A stretch of 64,000 bases of DNA from Terriglobia bacterium (GTDB lineage Bacteria; Acidobacteriota; Terriglobia; Bryobacterales; Bryobacteraceae), in the NCBI GenBank assembly GCA_020073145.1, contig JAIQFS010000016.1:1-64000 (forward strand), read 5' to 3'. A program made the translations under genes and the position numbers. The notes beneath the pieces were generated by a model. That model worked only from the letters and a program-made list of their open reading frames with translations. It was not told the DNA's origin and did no database searches. Shown here in pieces: positions 27,203 to 36,040 of the stretch (position 1 is the first letter of the stretch; each line of letters begins with the position of its first letter).

Positions 27203-29290
27203 CTACATCATCGCCACCGGCGGCGCCGGTTCGTTGGGGTCTCCGGCGTTCGCCAGCGGGATGCGGATCAAGATCAGCGCGATCACCGCCATCACCCCGA
27301 TACCCGCCAGATACGACGGGTTCTGGAAAATCACCGGCAGGTTCTTGTCCTGGAAGTCGTAGATCGCTTTCACCAGGCCGGCCAGGGCTTCGCCGGCAAT
27401 CAGGCCGGACGCGGCCAGCACCCCGACGTTCTCCACGCGCGCTCGTTGCGCAGAGTTCAGCCGGCCGCGGCGGGCCAGCGAATCCGTGGCCCAGCGGATC
27501 ATGCCGCCCACGAAGATGGCCGACGTGATCGAGATCGGCAAGTACATGCCAATTGCCACCAGCATTGGGCTCTTGACCTTGAACAGGATCATGGCGAAGC
27601 CCAGCAGAATGCCCGTCACCACCAGCGGCCACGCCATATCGCCGCCGACGATGCCCTGCGCCAGCGATGCCATCAGCCCGGCCTGCGGCGCCGAAAGCGC
27701 TTTGTCTCCAAACCCCGTGCCGCCCTTATTGATGTTGCCCTGATAGAGAATCATCAGCGGGAAATACATCACGGCGCTGGCGATCACCACGGCAATCAGT
27801 TCCGTGATCTGAATGCTCCGCGGCGTGCCTCCCAGAATGTAGCCGACTTTGAAGTCCTGCAGCAGTTCCCCCGCCACGGCCGACGAAACGCAAACCACCG
27901 TTGCTACCCCCAGCACCGCGATCACCCCGCTGGTTCCCGAAACCCCCATCGAAACCATCAGCAGCGCCGCGATTACCAGCGTCGAGAGCGTCAATCCCGA
28001 GATGGGATTGTTGGACGATCCGATCACCCCCACCAGGTAGCCGGATACCGTAGCGAAGAAGAAGCCCACGATCAACATCACCAGTGCCGCCGCGATTCCG
28101 CCGCGGAGCAGCCCAGAGAGGTACACGTAGAGCACGCACATCAACAGGAACGTGCAGCCGATCAGTGAGAACACTACTTTCGAGCTCATGTAGCGCTCGG
28201 TGCGGCCGATCGATTCCGCGTCCGGCGTGCCACCCCTCAACTCGCCGAATGCCTTGGCCAGGCCGGCCACCAGGCTCTTGCGCATGCGGAACAGCGTGTA
28301 GCAGGTCCCTACCATCATGCTGCCCACCGCCACCGGGCGCACGATAAAACGCCAGACGTTATTGGCCAGGCCCAGCCAGCTTTCCTCCGTGGATCCCGCC
28401 GGCAGGAACGACTGCAGCTGCGGCCCAAGAAAAAAGATCAGCAGCGGAATCATCATGCCCCACACAACCACGCTGCCCGAGAAGTTCAGAGAGGCCAGTT
28501 CGGGGCCGATGATGTATCCCACGCCGATGAAGGCCGGGCTGACCGTGGGGGCGGCGCACGTGGAGATGCCTCCGGCAGTCAGCACCTGCGGGCTGCCCGC
28601 CGGTCCCAGCCGCAGCGTGCTGCGGCCCAACTGGCCCACCCGGAAAAAGAAGTCGCGGTCCGGCGCGAACAGGTTGAGGACGCCGCCCAGATACACCGCG
28701 GCTCCGAAGGCGATGTTGTAGAACAGGTACTTGGCCGCGGAAGCGCCGTGCTGTCCCGCCTTATGAATCTCGCTCGCGGCCACCGATTCGGGGAACGGCA
28801 GCTCGGGGTCTTCCACCATCACACGCCGGATCAGCGATACAAAGAGCACGCCCAGCACCGCGCCCACCACCATCAGCGCCGTCGATTTCCAGTAGCTTGG
28901 ATCGGCCGCCAACGCGCCCATGCTGGCCCAAAACCCGAGTCCCTTGGGGATCACCGGCGGCATCCAGACGTGCGCCAGGTAGAAGGCCGGCAGCGTGAAG
29001 ACCGCGCCCGCCGCCACCGATTCCCCAATGGTGCCGGCGGTGCGCGAAATGTTTTCTTCGAGAATGGACCCTTTGCCCAGCCGCAAAATCGCCATGCTGA
29101 TTACCGCGGCGGGATACGTCGCCGCGATGGTTTGCCCCGCGCGCAGGCCCAGGTACGCGTTGGCGGCGCCCAGCAACGCGGTCAAGGCGAGGCCGAGGAG
29201 TACGGCGCGCAGCGTGAACTCCGGCATCTGGACGCTGTCTGGAACAAAGGGAATATGGCGGCGGCGAGGCTGGTCCGGCGAGGATGTCAT
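27203..29290 (-). CDS. OPT-family oligopeptide transporter
   Basis: This 695-residue protein is an OPT-superfamily transporter with about 14-16 membrane helices. Supporting segments are TLRAVLLGLALTALLGAANAYLGLRAGQTI near the N-terminus (shown here only as the start of the first helix region), SISRTAGTIGES-like ENISRTAGTIGESVAAG, PAFIGVGYIIGPELA in the middle, and NPISGLTLSTLVIAAL further on. Bacterial members import small peptides or metal-chelate compounds by proton coupling. It lies 49 bases after the bicupin gene and upstream of the glycosyltransferase gene. Substrate unknown. Confidence 0.9.
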   Translation of the reverse strand: MTSSPDQPRRRHIPFVPDSVQMPEFTLRAVLLGLALTALLGAANAYLGLRAGQTIAATYPAAVISMAILRLGKGSILEENISRTAGTIGESVAAGAVFTLPAFYLAHVWMPPVIPKGLGFWASMGALAADPSYWKSTALMVVGAVLGVLFVSLIRRVMVEDPELPFPESVAASEIHKAGQHGASAAKYLFYNIAFGAAVYLGGVLNLFAPDRDFFFRVGQLGRSTLRLGPAGSPQVLTAGGISTCAAPTVSPAFIGVGYIIGPELASLNFSGSVVVWGMMIPLLIFFLGPQLQSFLPAGSTEESWLGLANNVWRFIVRPVAVGSMMVGTCYTLFRMRKSLVAGLAKAFGELRGGTPDAESIGRTERYMSSKVVFSLIGCTFLLMCVLYVYLSGLLRGGIAAALVMLIVGFFFATVSGYLVGVIGSSNNPISGLTLSTLVIAALLMVSMGVSGTSGVIAVLGVATVVCVSSAVAGELLQDFKVGYILGGTPRSIQITELIAVVIASAVMYFPLMILYQGNINKGGTGFGDKALSAPQAGLMASLAQGIVGGDMAWPLVVTGILLGFAMILFKVKSPMLVAIGMYLPISITSAIFVGGMIRWATDSLARRGRLNSAQRARVENVGVLAASGLIAGEALAGLVKAIYDFQDKNLPVIFQNPSYLAGIGVMAVIALILIRIPLANAGDPNEPAPPVAMM

Positions 29291-29339
29291 GAGATGGGGG
29301 CAGCTCAGGCCGCCCCGTAAGTTGTCAGTGTAGCGCTCG

Positions 29340-30530
29340 TCAGCCGCGCTTGCCGAAGATGCCGGTTTCCCGGAGCGGGAACCGGTCGATCACGTTGCGC
29401 GGCACGCCGGGGAAGTTGGTCTCGAGCATCGAAATCGGATTCTGGCCCAGCCAGTTCGCGAGCGAGATCTCCTGGTACTCGGGGCTGTTGAACAGGATCA
29501 GGATTTCGGTCGGCTCGTCGCCGATCTGCTCGACGTAGTGCCCGTAGCCTTGCTTGATAAAAGCCACTTGGCCGGGTGCGAACTCTTCGGTGCGCGAGCG
29601 TCCGTGCGAGCCGAAAACGCTGACCCGGGAGCGGCCTTTCATGTAATACTGCCATTCGTCGGCGTGCGGGTGCCAGTGCATCTCCCGGAGTCCGCCCGGC
29701 TGGATGACCATGTGCACCGCGGTGAGCGTGGTCTGGATCGGGAACTCCTTGGCCGTGACCAGGTATTCCTTCCCGCCAGGAAACTCGCGGGGCGGTACCT
29801 TGTCCATGCGGAATCGGTGGCTGCTCTGAAACCACTGCACGTCCTTGTCGCGCAGCGCTTCCGTCGCAGGCGGAACCTTGCCCGGCCCGATGTACAGCTC
29901 TTTTTTAGGGAACTGGGCCAGTGCGGATTCCGGCACTCCGAGGTTGCGCGCCACGATGTGCGGCGGCGTCTGCGCGATCCAGTCGGTGATACCGAAGGTC
30001 CCGAACTCGGAGAAGTGACCGTTATCGAAGACCAGCAGGAAATGCGCCGGTCCGGAGCCGAGAGCCTGCAGCGCATGGCCGTGTCCCTTGGGAAAATACC
30101 AGGTGTCGCCCACCTCGAAATCGTCCACTTCGGTCTGTCCGGTGGGAGAAATCACGGTCGTGCGGACGCGCCCTTCGAGCACGTAGGCCCATTCGGCCGC
30201 CAGCGCATGCCAGTGCAGTTCCCGGATGGCGCCTGGGTCGAGACGCATCGAGACGCCGGCCATGCTCTGCGAGACCGGAAACTCCTCGACGGTCGCCTCT
30301 TTCGCCGAACCGCCTGGCCCGACCCAGTGAGTCTGCTTTTCCAGGTCGTACTTGAAGTTCTCGATCTCCTCGATTTTCTTCTTTTCCTCCTCTGGAGGCG
30401 GCGCGGCGTTGGCCTGCCGGGTCCAAAGAGAAGTCGCGGCGATCCCCGCCGTGGCTAGCGAGGCGGCGCCGAAAACATGGCGGCGGCTAATCCCTGCTGA
30501 TTCCGGCGAATCTTTCGGTTCTTGCGGCAT
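29340..30530 (-). CDS. TAT-exported oxalate decarboxylase-like bicupin
   Basis: This 396-residue protein starts at the ATG at 30530, 5 bases after AGGAGG. It has a TAT signal (SRRHVFGAASLATAGIAA). Both cupins keep the manganese ligands of oxalate decarboxylases: H106, H108, E113, H152 in the first (ELHWHALAAEW) and H285, H287, E292, H331 in the second (EMHWHPHADEW), with Arg 103 and 282 before them. The lid of the first site reads SEFGT (174-178) instead of the SENST of Bacillus OxdC, keeping the catalytic Glu (E175). Expected activity is oxalate to formate and CO2 outside the cytoplasm; the changed lid might alter it. Confidence 0.85.
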   Translation of the reverse strand: MPQEPKDSPESAGISRRHVFGAASLATAGIAATSLWTRQANAAPPPEEEKKKIEEIENFKYDLEKQTHWVGPGGSAKEATVEEFPVSQSMAGVSMRLDPGAIRELHWHALAAEWAYVLEGRVRTTVISPTGQTEVDDFEVGDTWYFPKGHGHALQALGSGPAHFLLVFDNGHFSEFGTFGITDWIAQTPPHIVARNLGVPESALAQFPKKELYIGPGKVPPATEALRDKDVQWFQSSHRFRMDKVPPREFPGGKEYLVTAKEFPIQTTLTAVHMVIQPGGLREMHWHPHADEWQYYMKGRSRVSVFGSHGRSRTEEFAPGQVAFIKQGYGHYVEQIGDEPTEILILFNSPEYQEISLANWLGQNPISMLETNFPGVPRNVIDRFPLRETGIFGKRG

Positions 30531-30629
30531 GGATCCTCCTGAGTGCGGAAACTGAGCCCACAATCCGGGATGGCAAACGCAACCCCCGGGTATTTCGGAG
30601 TATACACCAACCCGGGTCTTCTCAGCGCG

Positions 30630-31076
30630 TCAGGACAGCCGCGCCCGCACTTTTTCGCTGAGCGCCTTGCCGTCCACCGTCTTGCCCGCGAGCTTGGCCT
30701 GCGCCGCCTTCATCACCACGCCCATCTGCTTCAGCGAGGTCACGCCGGTCTCGGTCAGGGCGGCGGCGATGGCCGCTTCAATCTCGGCTTCGCTGGCGCC
30801 CGCCGGCAGATAGGTTTCGATCAGGGCCCGCTCGGCTTCCTCTTTGGCAGCCTGCTCGGCGCGGCCCGCCGTGCGGAACATCTCCGCTGCCTCGGTGCGC
30901 TGTTTGATCAGCGACTTGAGCACCTGCATCTCAGCCGCTTCGTCGATCGGTTTCGCCGAATCGACTTTCAGTTTCATGAGCGCGGCCTTGATCATGCGCA
31001 GCGCGCCCAGCCGCGCTTCCTCGCGGCCCTTCATGGCCGCCACCATATCTTGCTGAATCCGGTCAACTAAGGGCAT
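30630..31076 (-). CDS. GatB/YqeY-domain protein
   Basis: This 148-residue protein is a stand-alone YqeY protein, related to the tail domain of GatB. It shows the family's LRMIKAAL helix near residue 25, the LKSLIKQRTEAAEMF helix, the LIETYLPAGASEAEI segment, and a C-terminal GVVMKAAQAKLAGKTVDGK motif. It is expected in the cytosol and may bind tRNA or assist amidotransferase-type reactions, but its role is not settled. The neighbouring minus-strand bicupin gene is 99 bases downstream. Confidence 0.92.
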   Translation of the reverse strand: MPLVDRIQQDMVAAMKGREEARLGALRMIKAALMKLKVDSAKPIDEAAEMQVLKSLIKQRTEAAEMFRTAGRAEQAAKEEAERALIETYLPAGASEAEIEAAIAAALTETGVTSLKQMGVVMKAAQAKLAGKTVDGKALSEKVRARLS

Positions 31077-31312
31077 GCTCTTGCATTATAAAGCGTCCTT
31101 TCCCCTGGCATTGACGGCGAGTGATCTCGTCGCCGCGCCCCGGAATTCGTTCTCGGCCGAGCCATCCTGAGTGATCACCCTGGATCTCTGATTAGCGCAG
31201 GATGGCAACCGCGTCCCATTCATCGATACTGTGCGCCGAAGTCCAGTCTTGGGTCCGTTGTCGTACCTCCGCCCAAGAAGCCGTCTGTTATTCTGGAGGT
31301 CGAAACAGCCTC

Positions 31313-32485
31313 ATGCATATCAAGAAGCAACGCTTGTTGACTCCGGGCCCTACGCCTCTGTATCCGCCGGCCTTGCATGCCATGATGGCGTCGGATATCC
31401 ATCACCGCACGGAAGATTTCCGCAAGGCGTATCGCTCCTGTCTGGCCGATCTCAAAGAAGTCATGGGCACGTCGCACGACGTCCTATTGTTCGCCGCCTC
31501 CGGCACCGGCGCCATGGACGCCACCATCTCCAACCTGTTCTCCAAGGGCGACAAAGTCGTGGTGTGTTCGGCCGGCAAATTCGGCGAGCGCTGGGCCGAA
31601 ATCGCCAAGGCCTATGGTCTCGACGCCAACGTGCTCACGGTGCCGTACGGGCAGGTGGTCCAGCCCGGCCAAGTGGAAGAAGCACTGGCGCGCGATCCGG
31701 CTATCAAGGGCGTATTCGTACAGGCTTCGGAAACCTCCACCGGCGCCGCGCACGACGTCGAGGCCATGGGCCGCGCGGTTTCCAAGACCGGCGCCATCCT
31801 TGTGGTGGACGCCATCACCGGCTTGGGCACCATGCCGCTCGACATCGACGGCTGGGGCCTCGACGTCCTCATCGGCGGGTCGCAGAAAGCCTTTATGATT
31901 CCGCCCGGGCTCACATTCCTTTCGATCAGTCCGAAAGCGTGGAAGCTCACGGAGACCGCCACCCTGCCGCACTATTATTTCAATTTGAAGAAGGAAAAGA
32001 AGAGCGGGGAGGCGGGTGAATCGAGCTGGACGCCGGCCACCTCCCTGATTCTGGCGCTGGCCGAATCGCTTCGGTATATCAAACAACTCGGCATGTCGAA
32101 GCTCGTGGAGAACGCGCAATTGCTAGCGCAGGCTACGCGCGCGGCGGCCCTCCGCATGGGCCTGGAGCTGTTCGCGCCCGGTTCGCCGGCGGCCTCCGCG
32201 ACAGCCGTGAAGGCGCCAGCGGGAATGGATTCCGGCATCATCGTCAAGGAATTCAAAAGTCGTTTCGGGGCCGTGATCGCCAACGGCCAGGGCTCGATGA
32301 AGGGACAGATTTTCCGCATCGCGCATCTGGGCTATTTCGATTTCGCCGACCTCTTCGCCGTCATCGCCGGCCTGGAAATCATACTCAACGCCAACGGATT
32401 TCCGGTGAAGTATGGAACCGGTGTCGCGGCGGTGGAAGAAATCTATGAGCGGGCCGCGGTGAAGCCGCAGCCGGTTCACGCCTAG
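31313..32485 (+). CDS. Class V aminotransferase, probable phosphoserine or alanine-glyoxylate type
   Basis: This 390-residue PLP enzyme starts at the ATG at 31313, after GGAGG at 31295. The fold-type I class V pattern is clear: LLTPGPTPLYP at the N-terminus, ASGTGAMDA binding the phosphate, ASETSTGA, the PLP-ring Asp in VVDAITG (D166), and the Schiff-base Lys in GGSQKAFM (K192). The closest families are alanine/serine-glyoxylate aminotransferases. Because serA begins 37 bases downstream, it most likely acts as the phosphoserine aminotransferase in serine biosynthesis. This is an inference from context. Confidence 0.85.
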   Translation: MHIKKQRLLTPGPTPLYPPALHAMMASDIHHRTEDFRKAYRSCLADLKEVMGTSHDVLLFAASGTGAMDATISNLFSKGDKVVVCSAGKFGERWAEIAKAYGLDANVLTVPYGQVVQPGQVEEALARDPAIKGVFVQASETSTGAAHDVEAMGRAVSKTGAILVVDAITGLGTMPLDIDGWGLDVLIGGSQKAFMIPPGLTFLSISPKAWKLTETATLPHYYFNLKKEKKSGEAGESSWTPATSLILALAESLRYIKQLGMSKLVENAQLLAQATRAAALRMGLELFAPGSPAASATAVKAPAGMDSGIIVKEFKSRFGAVIANGQGSMKGQIFRIAHLGYFDFADLFAVIAGLEIILNANGFPVKYGTGVAAVEEIYERAAVKPQPVHA

Positions 32486-32522
32486 GGCGGGCCATGCCGC
32501 GCCCGTGCATTTCAAATCGACT

Positions 32523-34115
32523 ATGAAAATCTTGATTGCCGAGCCCATCGCGCCGGCGGGGGTTGAATTGTTCCAGTCCCAGGCGGGCTGGACGACCGTC
32601 GTTTCGAATCCGAAGGAATACGCGCAACACCTGGCCGATGCCGATGCGCTGATGGTGCGCAGCGCGGTGCAGGTGGACCGGGCGGTGCTTGCCAAAGCGC
32701 CGAAGCTGCGCGTGATCGGCCGCGCGGGTGTGGGCGTGGATAACGTCGATCTCGAAGCTGCCACCGATGCCGGCGTGCTGGTGATGAACACGCCGGGCGG
32801 CAACGCCATCTCGGTGGCCGAGCACACCCTGGCCCTGATGCTGGCGATGGCCCGCCACATTCCCCGGGCTGACGCTTCGACGCGCGGCGGCAAGTGGGAA
32901 AAGAAGAAGCTGATGGGCAACGAACTGCGCGGCAAAACCCTGGGCATCGTTGGGCTGGGGTCAATCGGCCGCGAGGTGGTGAAGCGCGCACGCGCCTTCG
33001 AAATGCGCATTGTGGCTCACGATCCCTACGTCACCGCCAAACTGGCGGAGGATCTGGGAGTGGAGTTGGCCGACCTGGCCCGGCTCTACGCGGAGAGCGA
33101 TTACCTCACCCTCCACGTGGCCGCCACGCCGGAGACCGAGGGCATGCTCTCGGCGGAGGCGTTCCGGCAGATGAAGACCGGGGTGCGCATCGTCAACTGC
33201 GCGCGCGGCGAGCTGGTGAATGAAGCCGCGTTGCAGGAAGCGCTGGCGTCGGGCAAAGTGGCCGGCGCGGCGCTCGATGTCTACGCCACCGAACCCCCGC
33301 CCGCGGGCTACCCGTTATTCGCCCTCCAGGGCGTGGTGGCGACGCCGCACATCGCCGGATCCACCGAAGAGGCGCAGGAAATCGTGGGAGTGCGGATCGC
33401 CGAGCAGGTGGTGGAATACCTGAAGAGCGGGGTCGCCCTCAACGCCGTCAACATGCCGGCGCTTTCGCGCGACCAGTATCGCGCGCTGGGTCCCTATGTC
33501 GCGCTGGCGGAGCGGTTGGGAACTCTGGCGGTGCATATCGCCAACGGCAATCCGGGGACGGTGCGGCTGGTCTACTTCGGCAAGATCGCGGACAGCAACA
33601 CGAACCTGCTACGCAATGCCGGCGTGGCAGGGGTGCTGGCGCGGTCGACCTCCGGTCGCGTGAACCTGGTGAATGCCATGACCCACGCCGAACAGCGCGG
33701 CTGGACTGTCAGCGAGCGCCACGAGAAACGGTCCGGCCACAGCGATTCGATCCGCCTCGAGTTAGAGACGGATAAGGGGATTACCTCGGTGGAGGGCGGG
33801 GTCGTGCTCGACAAGCCGCGCCTGACGCAAGTGGACGGCATCCAGTGTGAAGCCGCGCTTTCGGGCTTTCTCACGTTCATGAAGAATCAGGACGTACCGG
33901 GAGTGATTGGCCATGTGGGCATGGTGCTGGGACGCAACCGGGTGAACATCGCCAACTTCTCACTGGGCCGCCGGGACGCCGCGCTGCGACAGGGCGAACC
34001 GCTGGAGGCGGTGGCCCTGGTGACAACCGACGAACTCGTCTCCGAATCGGTCCTGGCCCAGCTCCGCGAGAATCCGGCGGTGAAGTTCGCGCGCTCCGTA
34101 GAGTTCCATGAATAA
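32523..34115 (+). CDS. serA: D-3-phosphoglycerate dehydrogenase
   Basis: This 530-residue enzyme oxidises 3-phosphoglycerate to phosphohydroxypyruvate, the first step of serine synthesis. It shows the substrate domain (RSAVQVDRAVLAKAPKLRVIGRAG region), the NAD motif GLGSIGREV (about residues 146-154), catalytic Arg and Glu in NCARGELV and ATPETEG, and the His in ATPHIAGST. The long C-terminus contains the allosteric substrate-binding domain and a final ACT domain (QDVPGVIGHVGMVLGRN), so serine feedback is likely. The length fits the long type I form. The start at 32523 is chosen by homology (MKILIAEPI); a GTG at 32505 is possible. Confidence 0.93.
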   Translation: MKILIAEPIAPAGVELFQSQAGWTTVVSNPKEYAQHLADADALMVRSAVQVDRAVLAKAPKLRVIGRAGVGVDNVDLEAATDAGVLVMNTPGGNAISVAEHTLALMLAMARHIPRADASTRGGKWEKKKLMGNELRGKTLGIVGLGSIGREVVKRARAFEMRIVAHDPYVTAKLAEDLGVELADLARLYAESDYLTLHVAATPETEGMLSAEAFRQMKTGVRIVNCARGELVNEAALQEALASGKVAGAALDVYATEPPPAGYPLFALQGVVATPHIAGSTEEAQEIVGVRIAEQVVEYLKSGVALNAVNMPALSRDQYRALGPYVALAERLGTLAVHIANGNPGTVRLVYFGKIADSNTNLLRNAGVAGVLARSTSGRVNLVNAMTHAEQRGWTVSERHEKRSGHSDSIRLELETDKGITSVEGGVVLDKPRLTQVDGIQCEAALSGFLTFMKNQDVPGVIGHVGMVLGRNRVNIANFSLGRRDAALRQGEPLEAVALVTTDELVSESVLAQLRENPAVKFARSVEFHE

Positions 34116-34280
34116 TCGATCACTGCCGCGCGATCTGTGATTCTCGATACCGACGGCTCCGCTCTTAGCCCGAATGCCTATTGAGCGATCGTCTTCCCGC
34201 TCGTAGACTGAAACAAGGCCCGGCATCCCTGACGGATGCACCCGGCACGACTCAAGATATACGGAAAGGGACTGCCCGCC

Positions 34281-34706
34281 ATGATGCACGAGACTCGTGA
34301 GGGCTTTGTGTGCGCTCTCCTGGTGGGAGGGTGCGCGGAGAGCCGTCTGTTGATCCAGGAAGTTTTTCGAAACGCCGCATGGCGGCTATATCAGGCGCAC
34401 AGCCGCAAACAGGCTTTGGTCTGCCTGTCGCGCTTGCCGCTGCAGGTAGTAATCGCCGCCGACGGCCTCCCCGACTATCCCTGGAAGCGGGTTTGGCACG
34501 ACGTGGCGCGCCTCCGGCGCCAGCCGCAACTGGTGGTGACCTCTGCTGCAGCCGACGATTCTCTGTGGTCCGAGGTGCTCAACTGGGGCGGATACGATGT
34601 ATTGCGAGAGCCCTTGCAGCGGGATGAAGTGGCGCGGGTGATCGCCTCGGCGTGCCGGCACTTCACGAACGGACCGGGCCGCGCACAGGTCGCGGCAGCT
34701 TCCTAA
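34281..34706 (+). CDS. Degenerate receiver-domain protein
   Basis: This 141-residue protein has the beta-alpha pattern of a response-regulator receiver: CALLVGG as first strand, VVIAADGLPD as third, LVVTSAA as fourth, and GGYDVLREPL as fifth. The acidic pair normally following strand 1 is missing (GGCAES), and the conserved Lys before Pro is Glu 110. Asp 61 may occupy the phosphoacceptor place. It is therefore probably a pseudo-receiver working by protein contact rather than by phosphorylation. There is no output domain and no histidine kinase nearby. Starts at the ATG pair at 34281/34284. Confidence 0.65.
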   Translation: MMHETREGFVCALLVGGCAESRLLIQEVFRNAAWRLYQAHSRKQALVCLSRLPLQVVIAADGLPDYPWKRVWHDVARLRRQPQLVVTSAAADDSLWSEVLNWGGYDVLREPLQRDEVARVIASACRHFTNGPGRAQVAAAS

Positions 34707-34730
34707 CCACACATCCGGGATAATAGACAG

Positions 34731-35369
34731 GTGGCCCACACGCTGGCCGCCGAACGCCCGGAACTGGTGAGCCGCGGCCGGCGGCTCGAATATTTCACCA
34801 TCGCCTACAACAGTCTGGAAGGGCTCGTCTCCCTGATCGCGGGATGGCTGGCGGGATCGGTGTCCCTGCTCGCGTTCGGTCTGGACAGTCTGATCGAGGT
34901 CACATCCGGGGCTTCCTTGCTGTGGCGGCTGCGCCACGATGCCGACCCGGTGCGCCGGGAAAACAGCGAACGCGCGACGCTGCGCGTGGTAGGCGGGTGC
35001 TTCGTGGCACTGGCGGCATACCTCGCGGTGGAGGCCGGCTCTAGCCTGATCGAACATCGCGCTCCGGAACGGAGCATACCGGGGATCATGATGGCGGCGG
35101 TCTCGGTGGTGGTGATGCCACTGCTGGCGCGGGCGAAACGGCGCGTGGCCGCGGGCCTCGGCAGCGCGGCGATGCGGGCCGACTCCCGGCAGGCCGATTT
35201 TTGCACGTACCTTTCAGCGATTCTGTTGAGCGGGTTGCTGCTAAACGCGCTGCTGGGATGGTGGTGGGCCGATCCGGCCGCCGGCTTGGGGATGGTTCCG
35301 ATCATCGCCAAAGAAGGCGTGGACGCGCTTCGCGGCAAAGGTTGCTGTGACGGCTGCGGACTTCCTTAG
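34731..35369 (+). CDS. CDF-like cation transporter, transmembrane domain only
   Basis: The 212-residue protein starts at a GTG at 34731. It has five or six membrane helices and the cation diffusion facilitator pattern: the polar site in GLDSLIEVTSG (second helix, D..E instead of the usual H..D) and ADSRQADFCTYLSAI (fifth helix). The C-terminal cytoplasmic dimerisation domain of typical CDF proteins is missing; instead it ends with a short KGCCDGCGLP tail with three Cys that could bind metal. Such short cation transporters are known as a group. Its stop overlaps the convergent gene by four bases. Confidence 0.75.
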   Translation: MAHTLAAERPELVSRGRRLEYFTIAYNSLEGLVSLIAGWLAGSVSLLAFGLDSLIEVTSGASLLWRLRHDADPVRRENSERATLRVVGGCFVALAAYLAVEAGSSLIEHRAPERSIPGIMMAAVSVVVMPLLARAKRRVAAGLGSAAMRADSRQADFCTYLSAILLSGLLLNALLGWWWADPAAGLGMVPIIAKEGVDALRGKGCCDGCGLP

Positions 35370-36040
35370 CGGGCGAGCGGGGGAGGCAGGACGTGCAGCT
35401 TCACCGGAATCTCGGGAGAGGAGGCCGCCTGATCGCCGGAAACGACCAGAGTGGTTTCATACCAGCCCGGCACGAGGTCCTTGGGTAGCACCTCCACGGT
35501 GGCGGCGTCGGCGGAGAGCGCGGAATTGGTAGAAGGGGTCACGCCTTCGGCAAGCCGCACGCGCAGCCAGGGTTCACGAGCGGTGACCGAGTAGGCAAAC
35601 TCCGGCCAAGTGCCTGCGACTAAGAGCGTCAGAGGCCGCGGGACCGGGTCACCAGCGCGGTACTCGAAGCGAAGCGCTTCCGGCGTTACTCGTAAGATGG
35701 GTTTGCCGGTGACGCGCAGCATGAGGGTTCGGTCCGCCGATCCACAAGCGTTGGCGGCGCGCAGGCGGAATGGAAAGACGCCCTGCTGTTTGGGAACACC
35801 AGTGAGCGACGCGCCCTGCACAGTGAGCCCCCGCGGTAAGGCGCCCTCCACTATAGAGAGGGACACATCGCCGAGCGGACAGGCGCCATCCACCTGGGCC
35901 TGGATGTCGGTGTGGTAGGCTTCGCCCACGGCCGCCCAGGGAAGTTCGGTGGTGTTGAACCAAACCGCGGGCGCGGCCGAAGCGGCGACGCAGAGCGCGA
36001 TCAAGGCCGCCAGGCGGCGGGCTTTACGGATAAACGACAT
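35366..36040 (-). CDS. Secreted Ig-like/BACON-like protein
   Basis: This 224-residue protein starts at the ATG at 36040, where a signal peptide begins (FIRKARRLAALIALCVAASA). Residues ~45-125 resemble the putative Ig (He_PIG) fold, with LSIVEGALPRGLTVQ and LTGVPKQQGVFPFRLRAAN. Residues ~130-220 look like a BACON or similar beta-sandwich (LRFEYRAGDPVPRPLTLLV, EPWLRVRL, GWYETTLVVSG). Such proteins are extracytoplasmic, often binding carbohydrate or the surface. It overlaps the end of the upstream gene (36024) by 17 bases and is therefore probably co-expressed with it. Confidence 0.65.
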   Translation of the reverse strand: MSFIRKARRLAALIALCVAASAAPAVWFNTTELPWAAVGEAYHTDIQAQVDGACPLGDVSLSIVEGALPRGLTVQGASLTGVPKQQGVFPFRLRAANACGSADRTLMLRVTGKPILRVTPEALRFEYRAGDPVPRPLTLLVAGTWPEFAYSVTAREPWLRVRLAEGVTPSTNSALSADAATVEVLPKDLVPGWYETTLVVSGDQAASSPEIPVKLHVLPPPLAR

